In this document: positions 9,336 to 17,858 of the stretch, in pieces | Layout: each line of letters opens with the position of its first letter | Numbering within the stretch: the first letter of the stretch is position 1 | Assembly: GCA_022360055.1 (NCBI GenBank) | Contig: JAKSDO010000051.1 | Coordinates: forward strand, 1 to 53,481 | DNA length: 53,481 bases | Direction of reading: 5' to 3' | From: Cytophagales bacterium | GTDB taxonomy: Bacteria; Bacteroidota; Bacteroidia; Cytophagales; Cyclobacteriaceae | Notes under the pieces: model-generated | Database searches by the model: none | The model's input: the letters and a program-made list of their open reading frames with translations, nothing else | Told to the model about the DNA's origin: nothing | Translations under genes and position numbers: made by a program

Positions 9336-11312
9336 CTAGAGAAAGAAGTATCTTTTAAATCCTTCCATGGCCTCGTACTCCGCCAGACCGAGCTGATCAT
9401 ATTGTTTGGCAAGCCCCATATTCCTGTCTTCGGCCCGCTGCCAAAATTCGCGTGAATCGGAACCGGGAAATAAGGCGGAATCTTTTTGAGACTGATGCTT
9501 AAAAATCGCTTTTCTCTTTCGCATTAATTCATCCGGGCTCATTGGCACGGCCATTTCGATTTCATCGATCGGCCACTCATGCCATGCTCCGCGATACAAC
9601 CAAACCCAGCAATCCTTTATCCAGGGCTCCTTTTTCAATTCGTCAAGCGCCATAAAAATTGCATGCAAACATACCCTGTGTGTGCCGTGAGGATCCGAAA
9701 GATCACCGGCGGCATAGATCTGATGCGGTTTTATCTTTAAAAGCAGGTCCTTGATAATCTTTACATCTTTTGGTCCGACAGGATTTTTCTTCACGGTGCC
9801 TGTTTCATAAAACGGTAAATCAAGGAAATGCGCTTTATCATCTGTGAGACCGGCATAACGGCACCCGGCGCGCGCTTCGGACCTGCGGATAAGGCCTTTG
9901 ATTCTTTTTACCTCGGGTTTATCAACCTCCCCGGGTCTCTTCTGTTTGATATATTTGTTTACCTTTTGGTACAGGGCCGTAGATTCCGGATTTTGAATGC
10001 CCAGGGCATTATCAACCTCCTGGAAAAAATCCGTATATTGAATCACATCTTCATCAAACACGGCGATATTCCCCGATGTTTGATATGCCACATGAACGTC
10101 ATGCCCCTGATCCACCAGCCGTATAAAAGTACCTCCCATGGAAATTACATCGTCGTCGGGGTGAGGACTGAAAATAATCACCCGTTTTTTGGACGGGTCC
10201 GCCCGCTCAGGCCGGCGGGAATCATCCGCATTCGGTTTGCCTCCCGGCCATCCGGTGATCGTATTTTGCAATTCGTTAAACACCTTGATGTTGATATCAT
10301 AGGCCGTTCCGACTTCCGTGACAAGATCATTCATATGGTGATCGTTGTAATCCTTGTTGGTCAACTTTAACAGCGGCTTATCTACCTTCTGGCAAAGCCA
10401 CACGACGCCCTTCTTGATCATCGAATCGTTCCAGACCGGGATATCGACAATCCATGGTGTTTTCACCCTGGTCAGGTCATCTGCGGAAGCTTCATCCAGG
10501 ATAATAGTTACATCCGGATGATCCTGAAGTATGCTTGCGGGCACCTGATCGGTTTTTGTACCTTCGATAATTTTCTGGATTATTGGCGATTTACCTTCAC
10601 CCCAGGCCAGTAAAAACACCTTTTTAGCCTTGAACATGGTTTCGACACCCATGGTTATTGCTTTGCTGGGAACATTTTTCTCCCCGTAAAAATCGCTGGC
10701 AGCAGCGGTGACCGTAGCCCGGTCCAGCGTTACCAGTCTGGTCTTGGAATCCGAAGGCGATCCCGGCTCGTTAAACCCGGTATGTCCCCGGCTGCTCACC
10801 CCTTGTATAATGACATCAAGTCCGCCATTTTCTTCAATCAATCGCTCATACTCGTTACAAAAATCCTGCACCTTATCGACAGGGAGGGAACCGTCGGGTA
10901 TATGGATATTCGATTTTTCCATGTCGATATGATCGAACAAATGCTCCTGCATAAATTTGAAATAGCTCTGAATGGAATTCGGATCCATGGGATAAAACTC
11001 ATCGATATTGAATGATACAACATTCTGGAAGCTCAGGTTTTCCTCTTTGTGGAGGCGGATCAATTCTTCATAAAAGGCGACCATGGTCGATCCCGTTGCA
11101 TAACCGATCACGCACTTTTCGTTTCGCAATTGCTTGATCTTAATCAGGGAGGCAACTTCATTAGCCACAGCGATCGACGCAGAATTCGAGTCCGAATATA
11201 TACTGGTCGGTATTTTTTCAAATCTCAAATAGGTTTTCAGGTCGGAAACATTTGGATAGTTAAGGTTCGACAATTTTGAATCTAACGCAGGTTTCTTTGT
11301 CTTTTTACTCAT
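9336..11312 (-). CDS. NagB-like deaminase domain fused to a PIG-L/LmbE deacetylase domain
   Basis: 658 residues in two domains. Residues ~35-320 are a glucosamine-6-phosphate deaminase (NagB) fold: VIGYATGSTM (phosphate loop), SFNIDEF with Asp104, and GVSSRGHTGFNEPGS with His177 and Glu182. The catalytic Asp that precedes Gly-His in NagB (Asp141 of E. coli) is Arg175 here. Residues ~376-640 are a PIG-L/LmbE zinc-dependent N-deacetylase: FSPHPDDDVISMGG (382-395) and a later DPHGTHR. Fusions of this type are common in Bacteroidota and are usually labelled NagB. The substitution suggests that the first domain has changed chemistry or only binds sugar phosphate, while the second may de-acetylate an amino sugar. 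It is divergent from a canonical nagB 265 bp away. Confidence 0.85.
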   Translation of the reverse strand: MSKKTKKPALDSKLSNLNYPNVSDLKTYLRFEKIPTSIYSDSNSASIAVANEVASLIKIKQLRNEKCVIGYATGSTMVAFYEELIRLHKEENLSFQNVVSFNIDEFYPMDPNSIQSYFKFMQEHLFDHIDMEKSNIHIPDGSLPVDKVQDFCNEYERLIEENGGLDVIIQGVSSRGHTGFNEPGSPSDSKTRLVTLDRATVTAAASDFYGEKNVPSKAITMGVETMFKAKKVFLLAWGEGKSPIIQKIIEGTKTDQVPASILQDHPDVTIILDEASADDLTRVKTPWIVDIPVWNDSMIKKGVVWLCQKVDKPLLKLTNKDYNDHHMNDLVTEVGTAYDINIKVFNELQNTITGWPGGKPNADDSRRPERADPSKKRVIIFSPHPDDDVISMGGTFIRLVDQGHDVHVAYQTSGNIAVFDEDVIQYTDFFQEVDNALGIQNPESTALYQKVNKYIKQKRPGEVDKPEVKRIKGLIRRSEARAGCRYAGLTDDKAHFLDLPFYETGTVKKNPVGPKDVKIIKDLLLKIKPHQIYAAGDLSDPHGTHRVCLHAIFMALDELKKEPWIKDCWVWLYRGAWHEWPIDEIEMAVPMSPDELMRKRKAIFKHQSQKDSALFPGSDSREFWQRAEDRNMGLAKQYDQLGLAEYEAMEGFKRYFFL

Positions 11313-11577
11313 ATTCAGTCTAAGGTTTTAATCTCCGCAAAATTAAATATTTATCCATATGAAGCACATTTTTAAATCAAAATAAACAGTAAAAACCCGC
11401 ATTTTTTTTATATTTATACGCATATTTATGCAGATGATGCACAGATAATGATGATTTAACAATTTGTTATTTTTTAATAGTGAATCGTTCAATGATTCTT
11501 CAATTTTTTTTGCGGATTAAACGGATAGACTGACAAGAAATCAAAATTCAATTTTTCATAACCAAAATAATTAAGAC

Positions 11578-12393
11578 ATGAGGATAGTAATAAAAAACAA
11601 AGAAAAGGAAGTAGGGCTTTGGACTGCAAACTATATCATAGACAAGATAAATGCAGCAAATCCAACTGCTGAAAAGCCGTTCGTTCTGGGCCTGCCGACG
11701 GGCTCATCTCCGATTCCGACCTATGAGGAGTTCGTAAGACGCCATAAAAACGGAGACATCTCCTTTAAAAATGTGGTTACATTCAATATGGATGAATACG
11801 TAGGGATCGATGAAGATCACCCGGAAAGCTATCACGCATTTATGCACAAACACCTGTTTGATCACATCGACATCCCCAAAGCGAATATTAATATTCTGAA
11901 CGGAAATGCTCCTGATCTGGATAAAGAGTGCCAACAGTACGAAGAGAAGATTAAAAGCTACGGGGGCATCAAATTGTTTCTGGGAGGGATCGGGCCCGAC
12001 GGCCACATCGCATTCAATGAACCCGGATCGTCGCTTGCCTCGCGTACCAGAATAAAAACGCTGAGCTACGATACCATTTTAGCCAATGCCCGGTTCTTTG
12101 GCAATGACGTAACCCAGGTTCCGACCACCGCCTTAACCGTCGGGGTAGGTACGGTAATGGATGCCGATGAAGTCGTACTTGTCATTACGGGATTTAATAA
12201 GGCCAGGGCGTTGCGCGAGGTTGTCGAAGGAGGCGTCAACCATATGTGGACGGTCTCCATGCTTCAGTTGCACCGTCATGCCGTGATCGTATGCGATGAT
12301 CATGCCACGATGGAACTTCAGGTGGAAACCGTGAAATATTTTAAAGAAATCGAAGAAGTGATTCAGGGGCACGTACCAACCGATAAAAAGTAA
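11578..12393 (+). CDS. nagB: Glucosamine-6-phosphate deaminase
   Basis: 271 residues, close to the 266 of E. coli NagB and alignable by eye without gaps through the core. It isomerises and deaminates glucosamine 6-phosphate to fructose 6-phosphate and ammonia. All catalytic residues are present at the E. coli numbers: Asp72 and Glu73 in FNMDEYVG, and Asp141, His143 and Glu148 in [16 protein letters not shown]. The phosphate loop [14 protein letters not shown] is at 38-51. It is followed directly by a strong terminator, so it is probably monocistronic. The 265-bp divergent gap contains short inverted repeats (GAATC...GATTC near 11484 and GCATATTTATGC near 11419) that could be operators for both NagB homologues. 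Confidence 0.97.
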   Translation: MRIVIKNKEKEVGLWTANYIIDKINAANPTAEKPFVLGLPTGSSPIPTYEEFVRRHKNGDISFKNVVTFNMDEYVGIDEDHPESYHAFMHKHLFDHIDIPKANINILNGNAPDLDKECQQYEEKIKSYGGIKLFLGGIGPDGHIAFNEPGSSLASRTRIKTLSYDTILANARFFGNDVTQVPTTALTVGVGTVMDADEVVLVITGFNKARALREVVEGGVNHMWTVSMLQLHRHAVIVCDDHATMELQVETVKYFKEIEEVIQGHVPTDKK

Positions 12394-12416
12394 ACCTCCC
12401 GTGCCGGACAAAACAA

Positions 12417-12441
12417 AAGCCCCTGACAGGGGCTTGTTTTT
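12417..12441 (+). terminator. Rho-independent terminator of nagB
   Basis: AAGCCCCTG (12417-12425) and CAGGGGCTT (12427-12435) form a strong GC stem followed by GTTTTT. It starts 24 bases after the nagB stop. Confidence 0.88.
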
Positions 12442-12631
12442 CCCGACAATATTCCGTCCCGTGCCGCCAAACTTCCGGATTCAACATCAAAATATTCGAG
12501 CGCTGCCCGGCCGTGTAGTCCGGGAGCCGAGGCGGAAGACGCGAAAGACAAATTGTGCTGTGCAAAGAAACCGGCATATCAATTTCGTCATTATTGATAC
12601 GGGAACATTTCTTTATGAACCCGAGTCAAAA

Positions 12632-12639
12632 TAATTTTG
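12632..12639 (+). promoter_or_regulatory. Candidate -7 box for the GHL10-like gene
   Basis: TAATTTTG matches the Bacteroidota -7 consensus TAnnTTTG exactly and lies 79 bases before the ATG at 12718. A -33 TTTG-like box is not convincing. Apart from the nagB terminator and this box, the 324-bp gap 12394-12717 shows nothing. Confidence 0.35.
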
Positions 12640-12717
12640 TATGTTTAACAATTGCCGACAATTCCAAAAGCTTTGTTGGCGAATAACAAGATTTTTTACC
12701 CTTTGGATTTTGGAACT

Positions 12718-13854
12718 ATGAAAAAGCTGCTGACTCTTTTATCCCTTGTATTTCTAATCTCATGCTCCGTTGAACAAAAAAAATTACGCAATTATAAAGT
12801 GCCCGTTTACGGCTGGTTGGGTGGCCCCGGACAAAAAACCGATCAGGAGTTAGAGGAACAATTCTCCGACCTGAAAAACAGGGGGATCGACGGATTAATG
12901 TACAACGGCGGCCAAAACCCGGAAACGTACAAACGGGTCGGCAGAATCGCCAAGAAAGCAGGGCTTGAATTTCACGCCTGGATTCCGACCATGAATCAAA
13001 GTCCCAGACCGGAGCTCAAACCCGAATGGTATGCGGTCAACGGAAAAGGCGAATCGGCATTTGACAAACCGGCGTATGTATCTTACTATAAATTTCTCTG
13101 CCCCAATAGACCGGGGACATTCGAATTCCTTGCAAAAATGTATGGCGGCATTGCGGATGTAAAAGAAGTGGACGGCATTCACCTGGATTACATACGATTT
13201 CCGGATGTGATTCTGGCCCGAGGCTTGTGGGATAAGTACGGTCTTGTCATGGACAGGGAATATCCGGATTACGACTATTGCTATTGCGATAAATGTGTAC
13301 ATGACTTCAAAGAAAAGACGGGCGTCGACATAAAAACGGTCGAAGACCCTTCGCAGGTGCAGGAGTGGAAACAGTTCCGGTACGATCTGATTACCGGCAT
13401 TGTAAACCGGCTTTCCGAAAAAATCCGTTCTAAAGGCAAAAAATTAAATGCGGCCGTATTTCCCGGACCAAACTCCGTGGCAAAAAAGATTGTACGTCAG
13501 GAGTGGGACAAATGGGATCTGGATGCTGTGTATCCGATGAATTACAATGATTTTTACCTGGAAGGCCCTGAATGGGTCGGGGAAGTGACCAGAGAGGGTG
13601 TTCAAGCCCTGAATAATAGAATTCCGCTGTATAGTGGATTATTTATTTGTCCTAATCCGGAGAATAAAACGGAAGAAAACGACCCGGAGAATCATGGACT
13701 GATCCCGAGCGAACTTGGCACGGCAATACAGGTCTCTATGGAGCATGGAGCGGCTGGCATTTGCCTGTTTACTCCCAACAGGATGACTGAAGCGCATTGG
13801 GTGGAATTTGAAAAAGCCATTCGCAAAAAGTATAAAGTCACCGCCTCAAAATGA
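12718..13854 (+). CDS. GHL10-like putative glycosyl hydrolase lipoprotein
   Basis: 378 residues. The chosen ATG gives a type II signal: MKKLLTLLSLVFLISCS with the lipid-modified Cys at 17; the upstream in-frame ATG at 12652 would place 22 non-signal residues in front. The mature part has TIM-barrel features of the GHL10 / family-10-like hydrolase group: YGWLGGPGQ near the start, GLEFHAWIPTMN, then VDGIHLDYIRFPDV, where the Asp-Tyr-Ile-Arg motif is characteristic, and AVYPMNYNDFY further on. Related proteins act on peptidoglycan-type or exported polysaccharides, but the substrate is unknown. It stands alone in its orientation, after nagB, so a role in amino-sugar recovery from the surface is possible but inferred. 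Confidence 0.75.
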   Translation: MKKLLTLLSLVFLISCSVEQKKLRNYKVPVYGWLGGPGQKTDQELEEQFSDLKNRGIDGLMYNGGQNPETYKRVGRIAKKAGLEFHAWIPTMNQSPRPELKPEWYAVNGKGESAFDKPAYVSYYKFLCPNRPGTFEFLAKMYGGIADVKEVDGIHLDYIRFPDVILARGLWDKYGLVMDREYPDYDYCYCDKCVHDFKEKTGVDIKTVEDPSQVQEWKQFRYDLITGIVNRLSEKIRSKGKKLNAAVFPGPNSVAKKIVRQEWDKWDLDAVYPMNYNDFYLEGPEWVGEVTREGVQALNNRIPLYSGLFICPNPENKTEENDPENHGLIPSELGTAIQVSMEHGAAGICLFTPNRMTEAHWVEFEKAIRKKYKVTASK

Positions 13855-14115
13855 ATCGAATATAATGCTTTTTGCATGTACTCGTTTTTCGGGGCATACG
13901 GATTCCTTTAATGGCACAATTTCACCATTTCATGCATAAATTATATCACTTCACTCCATTTTGGAAGTCCAATAGTTATTTAAATGGTACTTTGGCTGGC
14001 ACAAATGAATTTCCTTTTAAGGATTCAGGTAAAGTGAAATTCGTTTTCTCCGGTATTTCCGTGGTTTCACCGGGTTTGCCTTTTGAAATCCGGCACCAAA
14101 TTGATGGTTGTTCTT

Positions 14116-14361
14116 ATGGAATCTACGATTGCGAACGTATTAAAAAAAGCTTCAAAAATTGATCTGGCCCATTTTTTACACCGAACGGCCGTAAACGATA
14201 TTTCGATCGATATTTTTAAAGAAAGCATGCATGAATATGCCGGTAAATTAAATAAAGCTTCAAAAGGGAATTACGACCTGGACGATTATGACGCTCATGT
14301 CATCTCAGTAGCATTGGGACAATTTTCGGATTTTCAAAAGAATCCCGAAAAGGCAGGCTAA
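14116..14361 (+). CDS. Small protein of unknown function
   Basis: 81 residues from ATG 14116 (MESTIANVLKKASKIDLAHF); an in-frame ATG at 14104 would add MVVL. It is soluble and mostly helical, with a charged middle (HEYAGKLNKASKGNYDLDDY) and no signal or membrane segment. I do not recognise the family. Codon pattern and composition look like a real gene, and the stop lies 109 bases before the convergent response-regulator gene. The 260-bp stretch upstream (13855-14115) holds an out-of-frame ORF from 13872 that I consider spurious. Confidence 0.4.
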   Translation: MESTIANVLKKASKIDLAHFLHRTAVNDISIDIFKESMHEYAGKLNKASKGNYDLDDYDAHVISVALGQFSDFQKNPEKAG

Positions 14362-14470
14362 GCGCATATTTACAACGAACCCTCCAATTAAAAATCGCTT
14401 GTAATAAATACGCAAATGTCAATTTCGAGGCCCTACCCTACACCGATTTTTAGAACTTACCAGTCAGGTG

Positions 14471-15229
14471 CTATCCATCCAGCCAGTTCTTAAATAGCGT
14501 CGCCTTCAACCGGCTAATCGTTATGGTTTCTTTGAATGGCGGCACCAGCTTTACCAGGAGCTTGCTTCCAAAATAGTTTTCGATTTTATGAATTGCCTCA
14601 TTATTGATGATGTGGCTCCTGTTCGCTCTGAAAAACTGGTCGGGGTCCAACTGCTCTTCCAAATTTTCCAGGGTCAAATCCAGAATATGCCTTTTATTCT
14701 TAAAGGTTACGGCAAACGTGACCCGGTTTTCGGTATGGAAAAATGCGATATCCGCGACATTGACTTTGTGATAGGATGTCGGGCCGGATATCAAAAACCT
14801 TTTCCTGAATTTTTTTTTGTTTGTTGCAATTTCATCCAAAAGTTTTTTATAATCGGGATGCGTGGCGGCCTGCCGAAAAACACGCTCGAATTTTAAGATG
14901 GCCTGCTCCAATTCTCCCGATTTTATCGGCTTTAGAAGATAGTCTATGCTGTTCACTTTGAATGCCTGCATGGCGTATTCATCATAAGCCGTGGTGAAAA
15001 TTACCATACTCTTCACTTCCACCTGACTAAAAATGGAAAAACAATTATCATCTGAAAGCTGAATGTCCAGAAAGATCAGGTCCGGAGCAGGGTTTGCTTT
15101 CAGCCAATCTACCGTTCCTCTCACATCTTCGAAAGATTGCAGAATCTGCCATGCAGGCCGGAGCCTTTCGATCATACCTTTCAACAATTTAAAATTGTGA
15201 TACTCGTCTTCAACAATAATTACTTTCAT
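14471..15229 (-). CDS. LytTR-family response regulator
   Basis: 252 residues. An N-terminal receiver domain (1-~120) has the acidic pair in IVEDEY, the phospho-acceptor Asp55 in LIFLDIQLSD and Lys100 in DYLLKPI. A C-terminal LytTR DNA-binding domain (~150-250) shows the usual YHKVNVADIAFFHTENRVTF and FRANRSHIINNEAI patterns. It lies 15 bp after the partner kinase gene in the same direction, so the two form a two-component system. Target unknown; the location immediately downstream of an RND efflux set suggests it might respond to envelope conditions, but a hairpin separates the two groups. Confidence 0.93.
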   Translation of the reverse strand: MKVIIVEDEYHNFKLLKGMIERLRPAWQILQSFEDVRGTVDWLKANPAPDLIFLDIQLSDDNCFSIFSQVEVKSMVIFTTAYDEYAMQAFKVNSIDYLLKPIKSGELEQAILKFERVFRQAATHPDYKKLLDEIATNKKKFRKRFLISGPTSYHKVNVADIAFFHTENRVTFAVTFKNKRHILDLTLENLEEQLDPDQFFRANRSHIINNEAIHKIENYFGSKLLVKLVPPFKETITISRLKATLFKNWLDG

Positions 15230-15244
15230 GGGATTCCAATTAAA

Positions 15245-16297
15245 TTATAACAGGGGCACTTTTACTTCAAATCTGCCTGCATTCTTTGAAATCTCTATCT
15301 CACGGCTACTTAGCATTTCGTATCTCTTAACCAGGTTTTTCAATCCGGTTTTGGTGGAAAAAGAGGAGTTCTTAAGCTGCAGGCTGTTTGAAATCCGCAG
15401 CAATCCATATTGTGTACGGATATCGATTTGCAGCGGACTTTCCCGCTTGGCTACGTTGTGTTTAATTGCATTTTCCACCAGAAGTTGTAATGTCAACGGA
15501 GCGATCTCTTTGGCGAGGTCTTCCTTAACTATTGAAAATGTAACATCCAGGCCGGTACCCAGGCGCTCCTTGTGGAGCCCGATGTAGGAGTGAATGAATT
15601 CCAGCTCCTCTTTCAACTTCACCAATTGTTTTTCCCTGCATTGCAATACATACCGATAAACATCCGTAAAATTCTCTGTAAATTCCAGCGCCGAATCCTG
15701 ATCGTAAGTGATCAATGATTTCAGGACACTCAGGTTGTTAAACAGGAAATGCGGATTTAATTGATCCTGCAATGAATTGTAATCTATGCGAAGCTTTTCT
15801 CTTTTCATTTCCTCGATTTTGTTTTGCGACTCCATCCATTTTTCAAGGAAACGTGTGTAGGTCAATGAGTTGGCCAGCATATAAACAAACAATAGTCCGG
15901 AAATCAGCCCCATATAGGTGCCCGGTCTGGTGGTCTCGTTCAGCATTTCCGGCGAAAGGATCGACATTATGATTTTATGCGAGATGACCAATACCACGAT
16001 CCCAACACATAAATGCAACACGACACGCAGTCTTATCTTCGTCGGAATTGGCAAGAACCGCTCTAAAATATGATCCAGTATTATCTGAATTTCACTCGCT
16101 ACGTTAAATGCAATTATTATGATCACGTAGAGCAAAATTGAAATCCGTTCCATATCATCGGGTTTTTCGACTATCGTGCGGATCAAATGCAAAACCCCGA
16201 TGGCGATCAAACTTATTATCAGAAACCTGAGCAATACAAATCCAGGCTTATAGCTAAGCATGCTCCTTATAAATCCAGGATTGTCTCTGTAATACAT
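15245..16297 (-). CDS. LytS/YehU-family sensor histidine kinase
   Basis: 350 residues. Four hydrophobic segments (about 20-40, 52-72, 92-112 and 128-146) form the membrane sensor, followed by a short coiled linker. The His_kinase box QDQLNPHFLFNNLSVLKSLI has the phospho-accepting His at 183. A C-terminal ATPase region contains LLVENAIKHNVA (N box) and a degenerate G box ending TKTGLKNLVKRYEML. There is no recognisable periplasmic ligand domain. It is co-directional with the LytTR regulator 15 bp downstream. The same kinase type is truncated at the left end of the window. Confidence 0.93.
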   Translation of the reverse strand: MYYRDNPGFIRSMLSYKPGFVLLRFLIISLIAIGVLHLIRTIVEKPDDMERISILLYVIIIIAFNVASEIQIILDHILERFLPIPTKIRLRVVLHLCVGIVVLVISHKIIMSILSPEMLNETTRPGTYMGLISGLLFVYMLANSLTYTRFLEKWMESQNKIEEMKREKLRIDYNSLQDQLNPHFLFNNLSVLKSLITYDQDSALEFTENFTDVYRYVLQCREKQLVKLKEELEFIHSYIGLHKERLGTGLDVTFSIVKEDLAKEIAPLTLQLLVENAIKHNVAKRESPLQIDIRTQYGLLRISNSLQLKNSSFSTKTGLKNLVKRYEMLSSREIEISKNAGRFEVKVPLL

Positions 16298-16340
16298 TGC
16301 TTATCCCAAGATATAACCGTGCACAAAATTATAACTAAAT

Positions 16341-16370
16341 CCGGCAAATGGTCTATAAGTTATTTGCCGG
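16341..16370 (-). terminator. Terminator-like hairpin at the end of the efflux tolC
   Basis: CCGGCAAAT (16341-16349) and ATTTGCCGG (16362-16370) form a perfect 9-bp stem with a 12-nt loop. It overlaps the last codons of the TolC-like gene and is followed on the minus strand by ATTTAGTTAT, a weak T tract. It likely separates the efflux operon from the kinase gene that starts at 16297. Confidence 0.55.
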
Positions 16371-17741
16371 ATATAAATTTCCCGTAACTTTCTTCCAGGT
16401 AGTTACGAGTACTTTATACCGGGCGATGGCCCTGATCTGCTGCACTTTTGCATTCAGCCAGTCCGCCTGAGCGTTTAACAATTCCGTCGTCGTGTTGAGC
16501 CCGACATCGAAACTTGACCGCGTCTCCCCAAGGCTTTCTTCCGCTTCCGCCACATTTTTTTCAGCGATTAGAATCGCTTCGTAGGCCTCTTCAACTTTAA
16601 CTTTTGCACTCAACACTTCCAGGTTGATCAGGTCTGCCGTATTGCTCAATTCCGTTTCTTGCTGCTCGACCTTGAACTGCGCCGCTTTTTGTTTATACTT
16701 TCCCTGTCCCCATTGATAAATCGGTATATTTACCTGTGCCGCTACAGTAGGCCTGAAGGTGACGTTTTCATTTAAATCATCCACATAGGTCCCCATGTAT
16801 TGGAATCCGACGCCTACCTGAGGCAAATAATCCGCTTTCACCATTTTTCTGTCATACTCGGAAAGATCAACTTGTCGTTCCAGAATTTTCAACTCAAAGC
16901 GTTGGACTAAGGCCATCTCCGAACCGTTCGATAAGTCAATCAACCGGATTTTGTCGAGCGAATCATAACGAATACTAAAATCCGTAGTAAGGGTTTTTCC
17001 CAACACCTGGTTTAGATTCATTTTTGCCAGCTTCAATCCATTTCGAGCCATCATTAACTGCAATTCCGCTTCATTTTTCTGAACGCTTACCCGCAGCTTT
17101 TCGCTGGCCGGTTGCAAACCCACCTCAAACATGGACGTCATCTGTCCTTCCAATTCCACCAGCATTTCGATGTACTTCTCGGCCAGATCAATGTTTGCTT
17201 CCACCATGGCCACATTCCAGAAAGCCTGATCGGTCAGCTCAATTACCTCGGCATATTTTAGATCGTACGCCATATGGGCTATTTCCAGCCCGGCCTGTGC
17301 CATTTGGTTTCCCAATTGGATTTTACCTCCGGCATAGATGGGTTGACTGATGTTCAGACCTCCGTACATCAGGGAAAAATGGTCCATTTCCATCGAAGTC
17401 CCGGGCATCCAAACATCACTTTGACCTGTAAAGTCTCCATTCTCGGCAGCTTCCGCACTTTCGGCGGTAGGTAGAAAGCCTCCGGGCATATTAATGCCGT
17501 CCACACCTCGCACATGCATGAGGTTGGCATTGGCATCCATTACCGGCAGGTAACCGGTCCTGGCAGCTTTTCGCTGTTCAAGAACCTCTTGTTTTCTATA
17601 GCCGGCCTTTTTCAACTGCTTATTGTGCTCGACGGCTTGCTTCCTGCATTCGTCCAGCGTTAATGTCTGTTGTGCATGGACACCTTGCGTGGCTATACTC
17701 AAAGCGATAAGAGCGATCAATTTACTTGTGTGAAATTTCAT
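16353..17741 (-). CDS. TolC-family outer-membrane efflux protein
   Basis: 462 residues with a clean signal peptide (MKFHTSKLIALIALSIATQG, cleavage after VHAQ) and the TolC/OEP pattern LTLDECRKQAVEHNKQLKKA at the mature N-terminus. Two long helical repeats follow, and the conserved C-terminal pattern DVGLNTTTELLNAQADWLNA is present. It is the outer-membrane channel for the RND pump encoded just upstream (gap 117 bp, nearly all occupied by repeat copy C). The start codon lies 4 bases beyond the repeat's terminal motif. A second, divergent TolC homologue lies at 23361-24686. Confidence 0.93.
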   Translation of the reverse strand: MKFHTSKLIALIALSIATQGVHAQQTLTLDECRKQAVEHNKQLKKAGYRKQEVLEQRKAARTGYLPVMDANANLMHVRGVDGINMPGGFLPTAESAEAAENGDFTGQSDVWMPGTSMEMDHFSLMYGGLNISQPIYAGGKIQLGNQMAQAGLEIAHMAYDLKYAEVIELTDQAFWNVAMVEANIDLAEKYIEMLVELEGQMTSMFEVGLQPASEKLRVSVQKNEAELQLMMARNGLKLAKMNLNQVLGKTLTTDFSIRYDSLDKIRLIDLSNGSEMALVQRFELKILERQVDLSEYDRKMVKADYLPQVGVGFQYMGTYVDDLNENVTFRPTVAAQVNIPIYQWGQGKYKQKAAQFKVEQQETELSNTADLINLEVLSAKVKVEEAYEAILIAEKNVAEAEESLGETRSSFDVGLNTTTELLNAQADWLNAKVQQIRAIARYKVLVTTWKKVTGNLYPANNL

Positions 17742-17744
17742 TTC

Positions 17745-17835
17745 TTCATCCGTTTATATTTTTTTAGGTTACTGACACACCGAGCGATATAATCATGCTC
17801 GTGTATGTCCGGAATTTGCGCCGGTCCTACCGGTT
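17745..17835 (-). repeat. Dispersed 91-nt element, copy C
   Basis: Read on the minus strand it begins AACCGGTAGGACCGG and ends AAACGGATGAA, ahead of the TolC start at 17741. The second hairpin is kept with compensating differences: the 5' arm carries GACATACACGAGC and the 3' arm GCTCGGTGTGTC, where T pairs with G as a wobble. The element occupies most of the gap between the RND gene and tolC. The terminal ATG of the element here opens only a four-codon frame overlapping the real start. Confidence 0.9.
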
Positions 17836-17858
17836 TCAATTTTATAATATCCCGACTT

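Noticed and set aside
13872-14162. 96-codon ORF ahead of the small unknown gene
   Set aside because: Overlaps 14116-14361 in another frame, with no recognisable feature and a low-complexity hydrophobic/aromatic composition.
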